64,000 bases of DNA from Hypomyces perniciosus (Eukaryota; Ascomycota; Sordariomycetes; Hypocreales; Hypocreaceae): positions 2,790,001 to 2,854,000 of the forward strand of contig SPDT01000007.1 of assembly GCA_008477525.1 (NCBI GenBank), read 5' to 3'. Below, piece after piece: positions 33,012 to 43,573 of this stretch. Below the pieces are notes generated by a model. The model had not been told where the DNA came from. It was given only the letters and a program-made list of their open reading frames with translations, and ran no database searches. Each line of letters opens with the position of its first letter. Positions within the stretch are counted from its first letter, which is position 1. The position numbers and the translations under genes were made by a program.

Positions 33012-34127
33012 ATGATTTACGACCATTTTTATGACATACGACTTCTTCTTTTTGTGTATAGAGAGGGACTTTTTTGGGCTGGATATATGGCCTCGTCTCC
33101 AAAATGCGTCGCGACAATGGTCGCTTGATATGCCAAGAGGGAGGTGCTATCGGAGAACGTGAAAAACTTGACCACGTCATTGGGAATATTAGACAGATTG
33201 ATCTTATTAGAGGGATAGGCTCTGGCGTTTGCACGGTATTCATCCTCGCAACACAGAGGGGAACACCATTCTTTGCGACTTTTTCTTTTTTTGCTTTAGC
33301 ATAACATCCAATACCAGCGAATCTTAGATACATACATACATACATACATACACAATTGTGCAATGAGTCTTCTCTCATCTCATTAGTGATCAGCGTTAAA
33401 AACTTCACATGTTGTCTCACTTTGTTTGCCAAGGAATGACGTAGATCCAAATGCATGTTCCTTAACGCCACTATCAGTGCCATCAGGGGTAAAGTGGGGG
33501 GTTCGATTCCTATGTATTTTTCCACTTTCGGAGTTCCGTCTCAGTCCACAATTCCGTGAAAATGTTTTCTCAAAAACGCAGATCTTTTCATGTTTTCGGG
33601 GTTTCCCGTATTCCGTAGTCTTGGCAGACATGTACTGTAGTCGTCGAAATGAGATTTAAAACCGTAAACGAAAAAAAAAAAGGAGTCAAACGAGGACTCT
33701 TTTGCTTTGTGATGGGGATATGGATATGGATATGTGATGGTGGGACAAGACAGATCGGATCGCCACGTGCGGCAAAGCAAGATGCAGCCCTATGTGTTCA
33801 GAAAAGCCCCTCACGATCCCACGATGATGTCAAGCTACAAAAATATGGGGAGAGAATCGCATATTGTTTGTGAGATAATACTACAAGTCAGTCCCTTGAG
33901 TAGAGTCGGTGATATGGGTATGGCAAGTTTGTGCTCGGCATATACAGTCCTCGCCAGAACTCTACGGCATCGCATCATGATTGCTCAATAAAGAAACGAG
34001 GTAATTCAAGAATTCGCTTTGAATATTAAAGTCCTAGCCGGGGCCTCTTTTATTAATAAACCCCTTCCCCCCAACCCCAAAACGCCACGAATCATGCACT
34101 TATATCTCTGAAACTAGCAATCTTGCA
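33012..34127. other. Convergent intergenic region
   Basis: This is the 3' flank of the AKR (plus) and threonine aldolase (minus) genes. It holds an (ATAC)n run at about 33329-33352 and a GGATAT tandem at about 33715-33737. No coding signal. Confidence 0.55.
33329..33352. repeat. (ATAC)n tetranucleotide microsatellite
   Basis: Roughly six ATAC units in a row, intergenic. Confidence 0.9.
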
Positions 34128-35216
34128 TTAAGTCTCACAGTCTATCAGATCAGTTGGAGTCCAAGTCAGCACCATCTGATTAAACTTCTCCAACTGCGCC
34201 GTATCAGTCGCCCAAGTCGTCAACAGCCTCACCACCGCCCACTGGTCACCAAACTTCTCCCAGACGTAGAACGAAAACTCCTGCTGTAGGACCTTGACCA
34301 ACGCCAGAGGCAGCACCGCAAACACCTGGTTTGTCTCCGTCTCCGCGTGGACAGAGTATCCCGCTCCGACAATGGACCGCGAGAGCTTCTCGGCGGCCAC
34401 GTTGCCTCTCCGGGCAAGGTCAAAATACAAGTCGTCGCGGAACAGCTCTGCGAACTGCACGCCCATGATGCGTCCCTTGGCTAGGAGGGAGCCATGTTGC
34501 TTGACGAAGAACTCAAAGTCCTCAGCCAGCTGAGGGTGCTTCACAACGACAGCCTCGCCCAGCAGAGCCCCGTTCTTGGTTCCGCCAATCCAGAAGATGT
34601 CGGTCAGATCCAGCATGTCTCGCAGAGTCATGTCGTTCATCCGTGACGTGAGAGCAGCTCCAATGCGGGCACCGTCAGCGAAGAGAAGTAGGCCTTTCTC
34701 CTCGCACAGCTGCTTGATGGCGGTCAACTCAGCCTTGGTGTAAATAGTGCCCACCTCGGTAGCGTTGGAGATGTACACAAGCCGCGGTTTCGCCATGTGC
34801 GGGTAATGCCAGTTGTCATCCAGGGCCTTGCAGATGGTCTCCGGGGTCAGCTTCCCGTTCTTCGGGGCAACATTGATGATCTTGTGTCCACTAGCCTCCA
34901 CGGCTCCGGTCTCTCGAGTGACGATGTGGCCAGAGCTGGCGGCAATGACAGCCTCATGCGGGCGAAGACAAGCAGCAATGGAGATGGCATTGGCCGAAGT
35001 GCCGCTGGGAACGAAGAAGATGCCGACATCATCGCGACCAAGATGTTGGCGGATCAGACGACGAGCCTCCTCGCTGTATGTGTCGTTTCCATAGCCCGTC
35101 TCCTGAGAATTGTTGCTGGCGAACAGGGCATTGAGCACCTGCGGATGGGCTCCTTCACTGTAGTCGTCCAAGAAGCTATACTTGGCTTTGCCAGCAGGGA
35201 TAGATGTGTCGGGCAT
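34128..35216 (-). CDS. Low-specificity L-threonine aldolase / beta-eliminating lyase family
   Basis: This is a PLP fold-type I enzyme that cleaves threonine or allo-threonine to glycine and acetaldehyde in its family. A single exon of 362 aa. Family marks are FLDDYSEGAHPQVLNAL, YGNDTYSEEARRLI, FFVPSGTSANAISI, SGHIVTRETGAVE (His97), LFADGARIGAAL (Asp181, Arg184) and FWIGGTKNGALLGE with the Schiff-base lysine near 214. I start at MPDTSIPAGKAKYSF (35216); the frame is open to an ATG at 35297, but those 27 residues do not resemble the family and could only be a leader or an alternative targeting extension. The upstream region contains two TACTCCGTA-type copies. Confidence 0.9.
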   Translation of the reverse strand: MPDTSIPAGKAKYSFLDDYSEGAHPQVLNALFASNNSQETGYGNDTYSEEARRLIRQHLGRDDVGIFFVPSGTSANAISIAACLRPHEAVIAASSGHIVTRETGAVEASGHKIINVAPKNGKLTPETICKALDDNWHYPHMAKPRLVYISNATEVGTIYTKAELTAIKQLCEEKGLLLFADGARIGAALTSRMNDMTLRDMLDLTDIFWIGGTKNGALLGEAVVVKHPQLAEDFEFFVKQHGSLLAKGRIMGVQFAELFRDDLYFDLARRGNVAAEKLSRSIVGAGYSVHAETETNQVFAVLPLALVKVLQQEFSFYVWEKFGDQWAVVRLLTTWATDTAQLEKFNQMVLTWTPTDLIDCET

Positions 35217-36259
35217 TGTGGAGAGATGAATATAAGAGAGGGTTTGTTCACCAACAGATACTTCGCAGGTAGTAGTTCGCTTTTGGCTAGGAAACAAGGA
35301 CCGACTGGGCTAATAATAGGCGACAGCAACAACAACAACTCCTAATAGTGGTACGAAGAAGATTACGTTCTGCGGGCATCATCGACTTTCTATGCACTCC
35401 GTAATAATACGCAACAACCAAAAAGATATCCATTAGCAAATCGTTCCAAGATACTCCGTACTACGACTGCCACTACTACTACATAGATGCCGAAGCAGGC
35501 CGGCGGCTTAGCGATAAGACCATCCCGAGCTCGGACGCGGAGTCTGAGGCGCGCAGCCGACCACGGAGAGAATGAGCTGAAATAATACAACAAAAATAAC
35601 AGAATATTGATTAAAGAAGAACACATACGCGTGTACTTCGTAAAAACCCGTGGCTTCAACGAGGCTTTCTGCAGGTTAATTCAGGAATGGCAATATGATA
35701 CGTAAGTAAAGGCTGTAGATGTCGTAATAGTAATCAAGAAATGATGGAATGCGGAAGTTGGGAAGAGTGAGACGCCGACAGGCCCCTCACTTCAACAAAA
35801 ATTGAACGGAGATATGAGAAGGAAGAAGAAAAAAAACCACAGACGCAGGGACCTGTTGTTAGTCTTATCGTATCAATTGCCCTGCGTGGGTATGAGTGGC
35901 TTGGAGTGATTAACACACGCCGGGCGTCAGACTCGTCTCACCACCATTTTGATACTGCTCGGAAAGATCACGAGGTTGAACGAAGTTTATCCACTCGTAG
36001 ATGTTCGTCTACCAACTCCGACATCGATGGTTCCATGGTGCAGTGCACCAAGACGCTCTATTCAAATGCTTAGCGATCTGCATCCACTCAACGAGCAAGC
36101 GGTTTGAAGCGGCCTGACAATCGTCCCTGCTCGTGCTCCGTTTTCTAATGCATACTAATTCTCGGATCCATTGCCCAAGACATGAATCAAAACCAAATAG
36201 GAACAGCTCGTTCCAAAAAGCCCCATTCCCCCATATCCATCATCTCAGATGGAAACAAT
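35217..36259. other. Intergenic region
   Basis: This is upstream of the threonine aldolase and downstream of the prenylcysteine oxidase. TACTCCGTA-type elements lie near 35397 and 35453. No coding or RNA signal. Confidence 0.5.
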
Positions 36260-38145
36260 TCAAAGCTCACCTGGCTCATCCTCATTCACCAACTCGAGCT
36301 TCACATCATGAAGTCCGGACTGAGCGGCGCTCATAGCTGCTGCTGCTGCTGCTGACGATGATGGGACGTCATCCCTAGAAACGCCAGCCAAGTCATCAAC
36401 AATCAGTCTAGCCACATTCATCCCCATCAGCGCGCTCGTCTCCATCGTCGATATGAAGCTCTCAATCCCAGACGTGTAATACAAACCACTGCCAATGATA
36501 GGGTCCTGGAACGTCACCCGCGGCAGCTCGATCGGATACGAGTAGAACCAGTGCGGATAATACCACGAGATGGGCTCTACGCCACTTGACGCCTTTTCCT
36601 CAGTGATGAAAGTCTGCGGCACATCCACGCCCAGAACACTCGACAAAAACTCAGGAGTGACGGCCGCGGGTGAGAATATCTTGTATACGTACTCCAATTT
36701 CGATGTCTTGGGGTTGATCACCGTTCTGAGCGTGCTGATCGAATAAAACCCCGTCCTGCCCACACCCTCCGCGCCTTGCTTGGGCTTCTCGCCCTCGGCG
36801 AGGGTAGTGTACACGCTGCTTGGGGCCTTGCTCCCTGGTGCAAGCTTGAAGAACTCAGGGTTCAGCTGGAATGGGGACGCGAAGAGCGTAACGTGCAATT
36901 TCATGTAGGGGATCTTTTCGATGTGATGCCTGATGACGCCATCGCCAGCTTCAATGTTGCTAAATTGCCAAGGCGACGCGATGATCACGTCGTCAAATTC
37001 TGCTGGGAACGTCTCCGATGAAGATGAATCCGAGCTCTTTGTTGAGACAAGATATTTTGGTGGCGAGCCTGGCGTATTCTCTGTCGCGAAAGAGAGGGAT
37101 GTAACCGAGGTGTTCTGGTACAGGGCAGCACCACTGTGCTTCACCATCTTCTCAAAGATCTGCCAGTTTCCACCATCCACTGAGATGGCCCCATCGGTAG
37201 CAAAGGAAACCTTGGTCACAGCTTAGTACTACAGCCAATTGGGAACATCTGACAGGCATACTCACCATAGCTTCCAGTCCATGGATATATGCCAGATTTG
37301 CGGCATAGTTGACTCTCGTAGCAGCCTGGATTATATCCCGGGAGAATCTCTCATCAATCTGCCCGACAGTCAGTTCTACCGTTATCACAATCAAATAGAT
37401 TGGCCATGGTCATATGGCCCTCTTACCTTGGATGCTGCAAGGAACTGCTCTCCCGTTACCGACGTAGCGCTCACCAGCTCCAACTCATATACCCTCTCCG
37501 TGAGTGACCTAAATGGGAAATACGGACTCTCGTACAGCTTCAAAAAGGAGCCCACTACCGACTGCACCAACTTGACTGCTCGATAGGGGGACGTGCCATA
37601 CTTCCACCACAGTTTGCCCGCCTCCCACCACCACGAAGTGCCCTCCGTTGACTCGAACACGAATTCCTCTCCGTTCCAGATGGCTGTGACGTCGCCCTTG
37701 TCCGAAAGGACCAGAGTGCCCAGGGGTAGGTCGAACGTCTTCGTGGCGTTGTAGAGGATATGATTGATGGTCACGAAGATGGATGCCCCGAGCTCAATGG
37801 GTTGCAGAGGATCGTCAAACGCGTTCACCGTCATGGTTCGCCCACCTATGCGTCCCGTCTTCTCAAAGATTGTGACGTTGACGGCGACATTCTCCTCATT
37901 GGCAAACTGCTGCAAGTGATATGCCGCCGAGGATCCGGCAGCTCCGGCTCCTGAGAGGGAGAGTGTTAGCCATTGATTTTCACCTCACCTCATCTCATCT
38001 CATCTCATCCGATATAAAATAAAAGAGCATACTCACCAATAATCGCGATATTTCTGACGCTCTTTGAGCCCGTCTCATGGCCCAATGCCTGCCCAGCGAG
38101 TATTGCGAGCCACGCCGCCCAAGCCGAGCCTAACTGTAGCCGCAT
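36260..38145 (-). CDS. Prenylcysteine oxidase (prenylcysteine lyase family), secretory pathway
   Basis: This is a FAD-dependent thioether oxidase that cleaves farnesyl- or geranylgeranyl-cysteine left from prenylated-protein turnover, in the lysosome/vacuole in animals. The exons 38037-38145, 37427-37950, 37266-37358 and 36260-37210 give 558 aa. Introns are 86, 68 and 55 nt, and all restore frame. Residues 1-22 (MRLQLGSAWAAWLAILAGQA) form a signal peptide. IAIIGAGAAGSSAAYHL is the FAD dinucleotide-binding fold starting near residue 33, and RIGGRTMT follows as the FAD GG motif. Later family-like blocks are RFSRDIIQAATRVNYAAN and WYYPHWFYSYP. Intron 1 contains a CATCT tandem. The C-terminus is a short Ala/Ser tract then an acidic tail. 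Confidence 0.86.
37984..38010. repeat. (CATCT)n tandem in intron 1 of the prenylcysteine oxidase gene
   Basis: About five CATCT units sit inside the 86-nt intron. Confidence 0.85.
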
Positions 38146-38980
38146 CTCCAGAACGAGCAGCTCAGTTAGCAGAGGATTGGTTGACTATAATAAAAGCAAG
38201 ATTAACAAAAAAAAATATCAGATTGCACGCTTCCCCTCTATTTTTATCCTTTGGGAAGAAGACCATATAAAGATTTGAATGGTGAAAGAAGCTCGTGCCG
38301 CACTGATATCCCAACAGCCACCGCCCGCCGCCACTAACAACCATCATGAGGCGCATCACGTGGTTTTATACACTCGTACAAGTATATACAAGTACTGATT
38401 GATTATCTTGCTTGCCATAATTATAAAGACAGTTATGTACATACATTTTGTGCTACATTAGATACGATGTTGGTGGCATCGCTTACACCTTATCAAGACT
38501 ACCTATTTATTCTGTTATGCATCTCCTCTCTACTCGTACCTTATACTCGGCGGTAGTGGGATGGAACAGGCGAAAAACACCATAGCAGATTCTTCATATC
38601 ATCTATTCCATATCCAACTTCAGATCAATCAAACGGCAACGAAAGAGGTACATATGTTATTAAATCGTTTTATCGAGTCATATCGCGTGACAACGTTCAC
38701 AAAACTAACCGTTCGCCTCAGTGAATAATAAAACTAAGCCTTCAACGCCTAGCTAGATGCAAGGTATAAGAATCCTGACCAATCCAACAACTAGGCCTTG
38801 CCAACAATGACCCATCCGACCCATTTTGTCCTCAAATGACTTACAAGCGCCGATGGCGCCCGCACGATGCATAATTCCACAAATTGGAAGCCTGCAGTTA
38901 ATTGATGCTCCACAATGAATAGTGATGGCGTTCTGACAACAACAAGAGGGGGGAGAAGTGGAAAGTTCACTGTATGAACA
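38146..38980. other. Intergenic: frq 3' flank and prenylcysteine oxidase promoter
   Basis: AT-rich, no supportable ORF. As both neighbours are on the minus strand, it holds the frq 3' UTR and the next gene's promoter. Confidence 0.5.
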
Positions 38981-41900
38981 TTAACCACTGTCCTCACCGC
39001 TGCTGTTGCAACCACTCGCGACACCACCAGCAGTGGCAACAGAGCTTTCGCCAGGTTGTTGCATGGCCTCCTCCTCGCTAGCACTGTTGCTTCTCTCTCG
39101 AACCGTCCCTGCAGCTGCCTCAGTGCTGCAGCTTGTTCGACGCGGGTTCCCGGGCCTACTGTCAATCGAGGCATCATCGCCACCCACCTGCTCTTCATAC
39201 ATTCGCGTATTGTCAAGCTCATCGGGATCCTCACCATCCTCATCACCACTACTCAAATCTACTCCATCAGGATAGTCGTCAGATGGATGGGGGTTGGCTC
39301 GGCGGCTCATGAATTCCTCCGACGAACGAAGCTCATCGTCACCGTCCGATCCAGTTCCGTACCCAGACCACGAGTCTGGGCTGAAAGGAGGGAAGAAGAT
39401 GGCCGGGGGAGGGAGTGGCACTGGCGCCAAGCGCTTGATGCGACCTGACACATACTCAATCTCGAGACCGGGCGAATCGTCCTGCAACGACCGTTGGGAA
39501 ACGACCGGGTGCGGCGACGATGTCGACATTGTAGACAATCGACTGATAATACTGTCAGTTATCTCCTCCGATTCATGTTGAGCTTTCGTTGGATGATCCA
39601 TCACAGCATCGTTCTTGGAGCGCCTTGTCGTGACAACCACCATAAAATGATCGTCAGGCAACACACCACCAAGCCCGCATGGCTCCAGAGGATGGACCTC
39701 GATAAACTGTTGCGCATCGCTCCAGGGAAACTCCAGGTTTAGGTCGGCCGAATCCTCACCCGAGTCCGTTACGAACTCCGGTGTTTTCGTTACACCGTCA
39801 ATCTCCATTTTTGAGTCGAAGCCAATACCAAGATTCACTTCACTCAGCGGTAGGTGGGTGAGGGAAGAGCCGGATTCAGATCGGAATGGCAAAGGACGAG
39901 AGGGCAAAGGATGAGCGGACTGCGGGTCCGCCCGTTCCTGGCCACTTGACAGGAGGTATGTCGCCGGTGACACATCGCCGGGATCACCAGACAAATCGGT
40001 ACAAAATGGTGCACCGCTATAATAGATAATGGCTCCATCATGGCGGCGTTTGCGACGATTCGAGGCGCCCGAACCACTCTGGCCCCATCGCGAGTCACCA
40101 TTACTATCCTCGACAGGATCCAACGAGGATAAAGTATCATCCCCCATTGACGATTGCTCGTTGTTCGAATCCCGTTTTACAAAGAGAGGCTTATAGTGGA
40201 AGCTTTCTGATGGCCCCGAGACCTGTGGCCCAAATTTGGATACAATTTTCCCCGAGCCCCCAGTCTCGCCTGTCGAGCGACCAGTCTTGTACTTCTTGCG
40301 TTGTCCTTCCTTGGTTGTGTTCTCTGTGTCATCCGTCTCTGGACTCCGCTGTGAATTGTTACCCGAGCTATCGCTACTGAACTTGGTACCCTCACTACCG
40401 CCACGCCATCGTATCTTGCGACCATCGGGCGAAAGCTGGAATTTGGCGCTGAAATCAGCAACAGCTGTCCGGACGAAATCTGGAGTAACATTTATGATGT
40501 GCAACTGAGCCATGTTGCAGAGCAGATTCAGATACACCCATCCCTCGGCATCGGGACGAATAGCATCAGACGAGTGTGTGGATGATCCAGCGAGCAGTTC
40601 AGGGGGGACAAGACCCAAATGCCTGATGTATTCCATATTTTCAGAGGGAATCTGCACACGATCAGGATCGAGATCTTTGGGTCGAGTTGGGCGTTGGTTT
40701 GGTGTTGAAATCGTAGGTGGTGATGTATTCGTGCCTGTGCCTGTACCTGCGCCACTACCATTACCATTCTCACCCGACTCAGTCTGATTACCATTGAAGT
40801 TGGATGTTGACCCCATGTCTTGCGATTTGCTCTTTTTCCCTACATGTCCCGACTGCTGTTCAGGAAGAATCCGAGCTTCCCGCGGTCCTAGCTCAGCTGG
40901 CATGTTTGACGGCTGAAGCGAGGCCTGTTGTGGAACTTCTGGAATCGCTGGTACCGGCGGTCGGACTGCCTGATTGCGGCGAGCATGACGGCCCGAAAGC
41001 TTGCCTGTGAAGATTTGCTCAAGACGTCTGACAACAAGCTTCTTCTTGTCCTTCTCTGTCAATGCCATATGTCGTGGGTACAACCCCTCAGGGATATCGC
41101 GCAAGTAGTTCTCGACCTTTTGGTCGGACATTTTAGACCGAGAACCAGCGGATGGTCGGTTTAGGGATGTTCCACATGAATTAGCGCCAATTGACATTGA
41201 TGCATAAGCCGAATCGACTGGCCTGACGTTGCCAGAGCCCGAGGATGACGATGCATGCTTGGACATGGACCCAGATGCCGAATACATGTGATCGCGATTC
41301 GCATGTCTTGAAGATTTTGATTTTTTGTGCTGTGATGAAGAGGTCTCCGGTGAGTCCCCAAGATTCGCAGTAAAATCTCGAAGGGTTGCCTCCAACTCTC
41401 GCCTCTTTCTCTTTGGTAACCCATGGATCTTGATCTCAAACAACTTGTCTTTCTGCAGGGTGTCGGGACCCCGCTGCTTATACCGTTTCAATTCTTCCTT
41501 CAGCTTCTGAATCTCGATAGTAAGATCATCAATTACGCTCCTGTAGTCATCAGCGCTACTACTTTGTGCGACTGTGTGTTGCGGTGGGGCCATTCGCTGA
41601 TATGCGTCTTGCGACGAGTCAGATGACCTTTGAAAGAACGGGGGATCAACTAGACATATGTCAATGGATCAGATGTCAAGACGTTCACACAAAGTCTAAA
41701 TGTACCGTCCATGGCATTGCTATCAAAGGTAGCAGCCGTTGGGTTCTCGTTGGACTGATCAAACCATTTCTTCGCGTCGCTCTGGCCTGTTTTATGGCTT
41801 TCGCCTGATGAATCTCGGCGGAGGGAGGATTCTGCATTGCTCTGATTCGGGGGGGCAGAGCCGTGGCTTGCTCGTAGAGAGGCATCGCGAGCATCACGAG

Positions 41901-41991
41901 CTGGTCGGTGATGTTGCAGCGTCACCGAGCTCTCTGCGGAGATTTGTCGAGGGGACTGTGTCTCGCGAGACTTGGGATTTGTCGGTGGCAT
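38981..41991 (-). CDS. frq: Circadian clock protein FREQUENCY
   Basis: FRQ is the negative element of the fungal circadian oscillator; it binds FRH and CK1 and represses the white-collar complex. Two exons, 41706-41991 and 38981-41649 (56-nt intron), give 984 aa, close to the Neurospora protein. Conserved blocks are [26 protein letters not shown], the coiled coil [20 protein letters not shown] (about residues 129-148), the basic [17 protein letters not shown], then [20 protein letters not shown]. An acidic C-terminal half follows (PEST-like, [17 protein letters not shown]). The start [12 protein letters not shown] is the first ATG of the open exon. A second in-frame ATG at 41593 (Met115) would give an 870-aa short form. 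The upstream region is long and gene-free. Confidence 0.95.
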
Positions 41992-42297
41992 TGTGTGACC
42001 ATGTAAGGTTATGACAACAAGTCGCCAGTTTCTGGAGGGTCTATTAATGCATCGTTTTCAAATTCCCAGTCCAACTGCTGGTGGTGTCCAGGATTTGTAT
42101 AGGTAGCCCAAGGGTCTAGGCAAGTGACGACGATTGACGTAGGTAGGGTACGACGGGACGCCTCGCCTATCCCATATGCTTCCTAGAGGCATAATGAGCT
42201 GTCAGTTCTGTGCAATTGTTTGGTTTTACGAAGAAGTCTTAGCTAAAGGATTTGCAATCCCGGGGGTGGCATGTCATTGGGCCGAGGGCTCATCGGC

Positions 42298-42309
42298 GAT
42301 CGATCGATC
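42298..42309. promoter_or_regulatory. Candidate light-response element (GATCGATCGATC) upstream of frq
   Basis: Three overlapping GATCG units lie about 300 bp upstream of the frq ATG. In Neurospora, white-collar complex sites in the frq promoter are paired GATC/CGAT-type elements, so this is a reasonable candidate. Only position and motif support it. Confidence 0.3.
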
Positions 42310-43555
42310 AAGCGCTTTGAAATAGGTACACAACAAAACCGGGCCCTTACCTCACAAGAATCAAAAGCGGATCTCACGCAGCCGTTGAATCTGTCCAAAC
42401 GAGAAGAGCAATTTCAATCTCAGGGGTTGAATGGCGGTTTGGGGCGGTTAAAATTGCCTTGGGACGTCCGTCTTGTGGTCGAAACTGGCGCGGGGATGAA
42501 GAAGGAAGTGTGAACGATGCAGCAAATATCAGGCCTTCCAGAGTCTTCCAAGAAACTGCTCCCCACTGAACTCCGTGACCCAGCGCTGGATCGCAATGTT
42601 ATACCTCCTCGGCCGTTAAGCTGAGAGTTTGGTCGCGGTTCAACAGAGCCTTCAGCCTTTGGTGGCGCGTTTCCGCAAGCCGAATGTTCCTAGAGCTAGA
42701 TAGAATTGTCGCGGAAATGCAGCGTCAAAGTGTGCGTCGCAAACGGGCCGTCTGCTCTCACAGTGTCGCGGAGAGGCGTGAATAGAAAGGAAGGATGACG
42801 AATTGCGAGAGGACCGCGGGCTGGGGGGAGGGAGCAGTATAATAGTGGTGTGTCCTGCAGGACAGCGAGTTCTGCGAATTGCAATGAAGGCGATCGCCAC
42901 CCAGTGCGTACGCTCGTTGGCGTGTATTTAGGGAGAAAGTCGGGTGTGTGCGTGACAGCCAAGGGTGGATGGACGAGAATATGAAGATGCAGTGTAACTA
43001 CTACCACGAAGGTCTCACCGACGACAGTGATGGCATCGTAAGAGAAAAGGAAAAATGAAAATTCGGTCGTAACATCGCCCAGGGGTAGACTCCGTACCAA
43101 TGGCGATGCAAAAAGTCAATAGCGAGGAGAGTGCGTGATGTACCTGTGCTGGTGGATTCGGCCCCAAAGGCGATGGTGAGGTACGGAGGCACATGGCTGA
43201 TCCAACGATGAGGCCTCGATTTTCACGATATGCCTAGGGTGCAGAGATCGGGCACATTGCAGAACATCAAAGCAATCAGGGTCCTAGTAGCGACCTAGTG
43301 CTGTCTTCCCCCACCCTGCGGGGTCGTGTTAGAGAGGATCAGGCGTCTCTGATTGGTAGTGCTGTGGAAGGTAAGCGAAGCACTTGGCGGTCGAGTTACA
43401 AACCTCATGTATATCACTTAATACTTCAAGTTCATATGTACGTACTTTGTAGTATTAGACTACCTACATACTATACTAGAAATCGCGGAAATGTTGCAAT
43501 TCAAACAAGTTAGATATCTTGTAAGTAAAACGGAAACAATTAAAAAGTCTGTTGA

Positions 43556-43573
43556 GTACGGAGTACTCCGTAC
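43556..43573. repeat. 18-bp perfect palindrome GTACGGAGTACTCCGTAC
   Basis: This is the longest perfect form of the dispersed TACGGAGTA/TACTCCGTA family in the window, in intergenic DNA. Confidence 0.9.

Noticed and set aside
32226..33026. 266-codon minus-strand ORF
   Set aside because: Antisense of the aldo/keto reductase, whose catalytic tetrad is intact.
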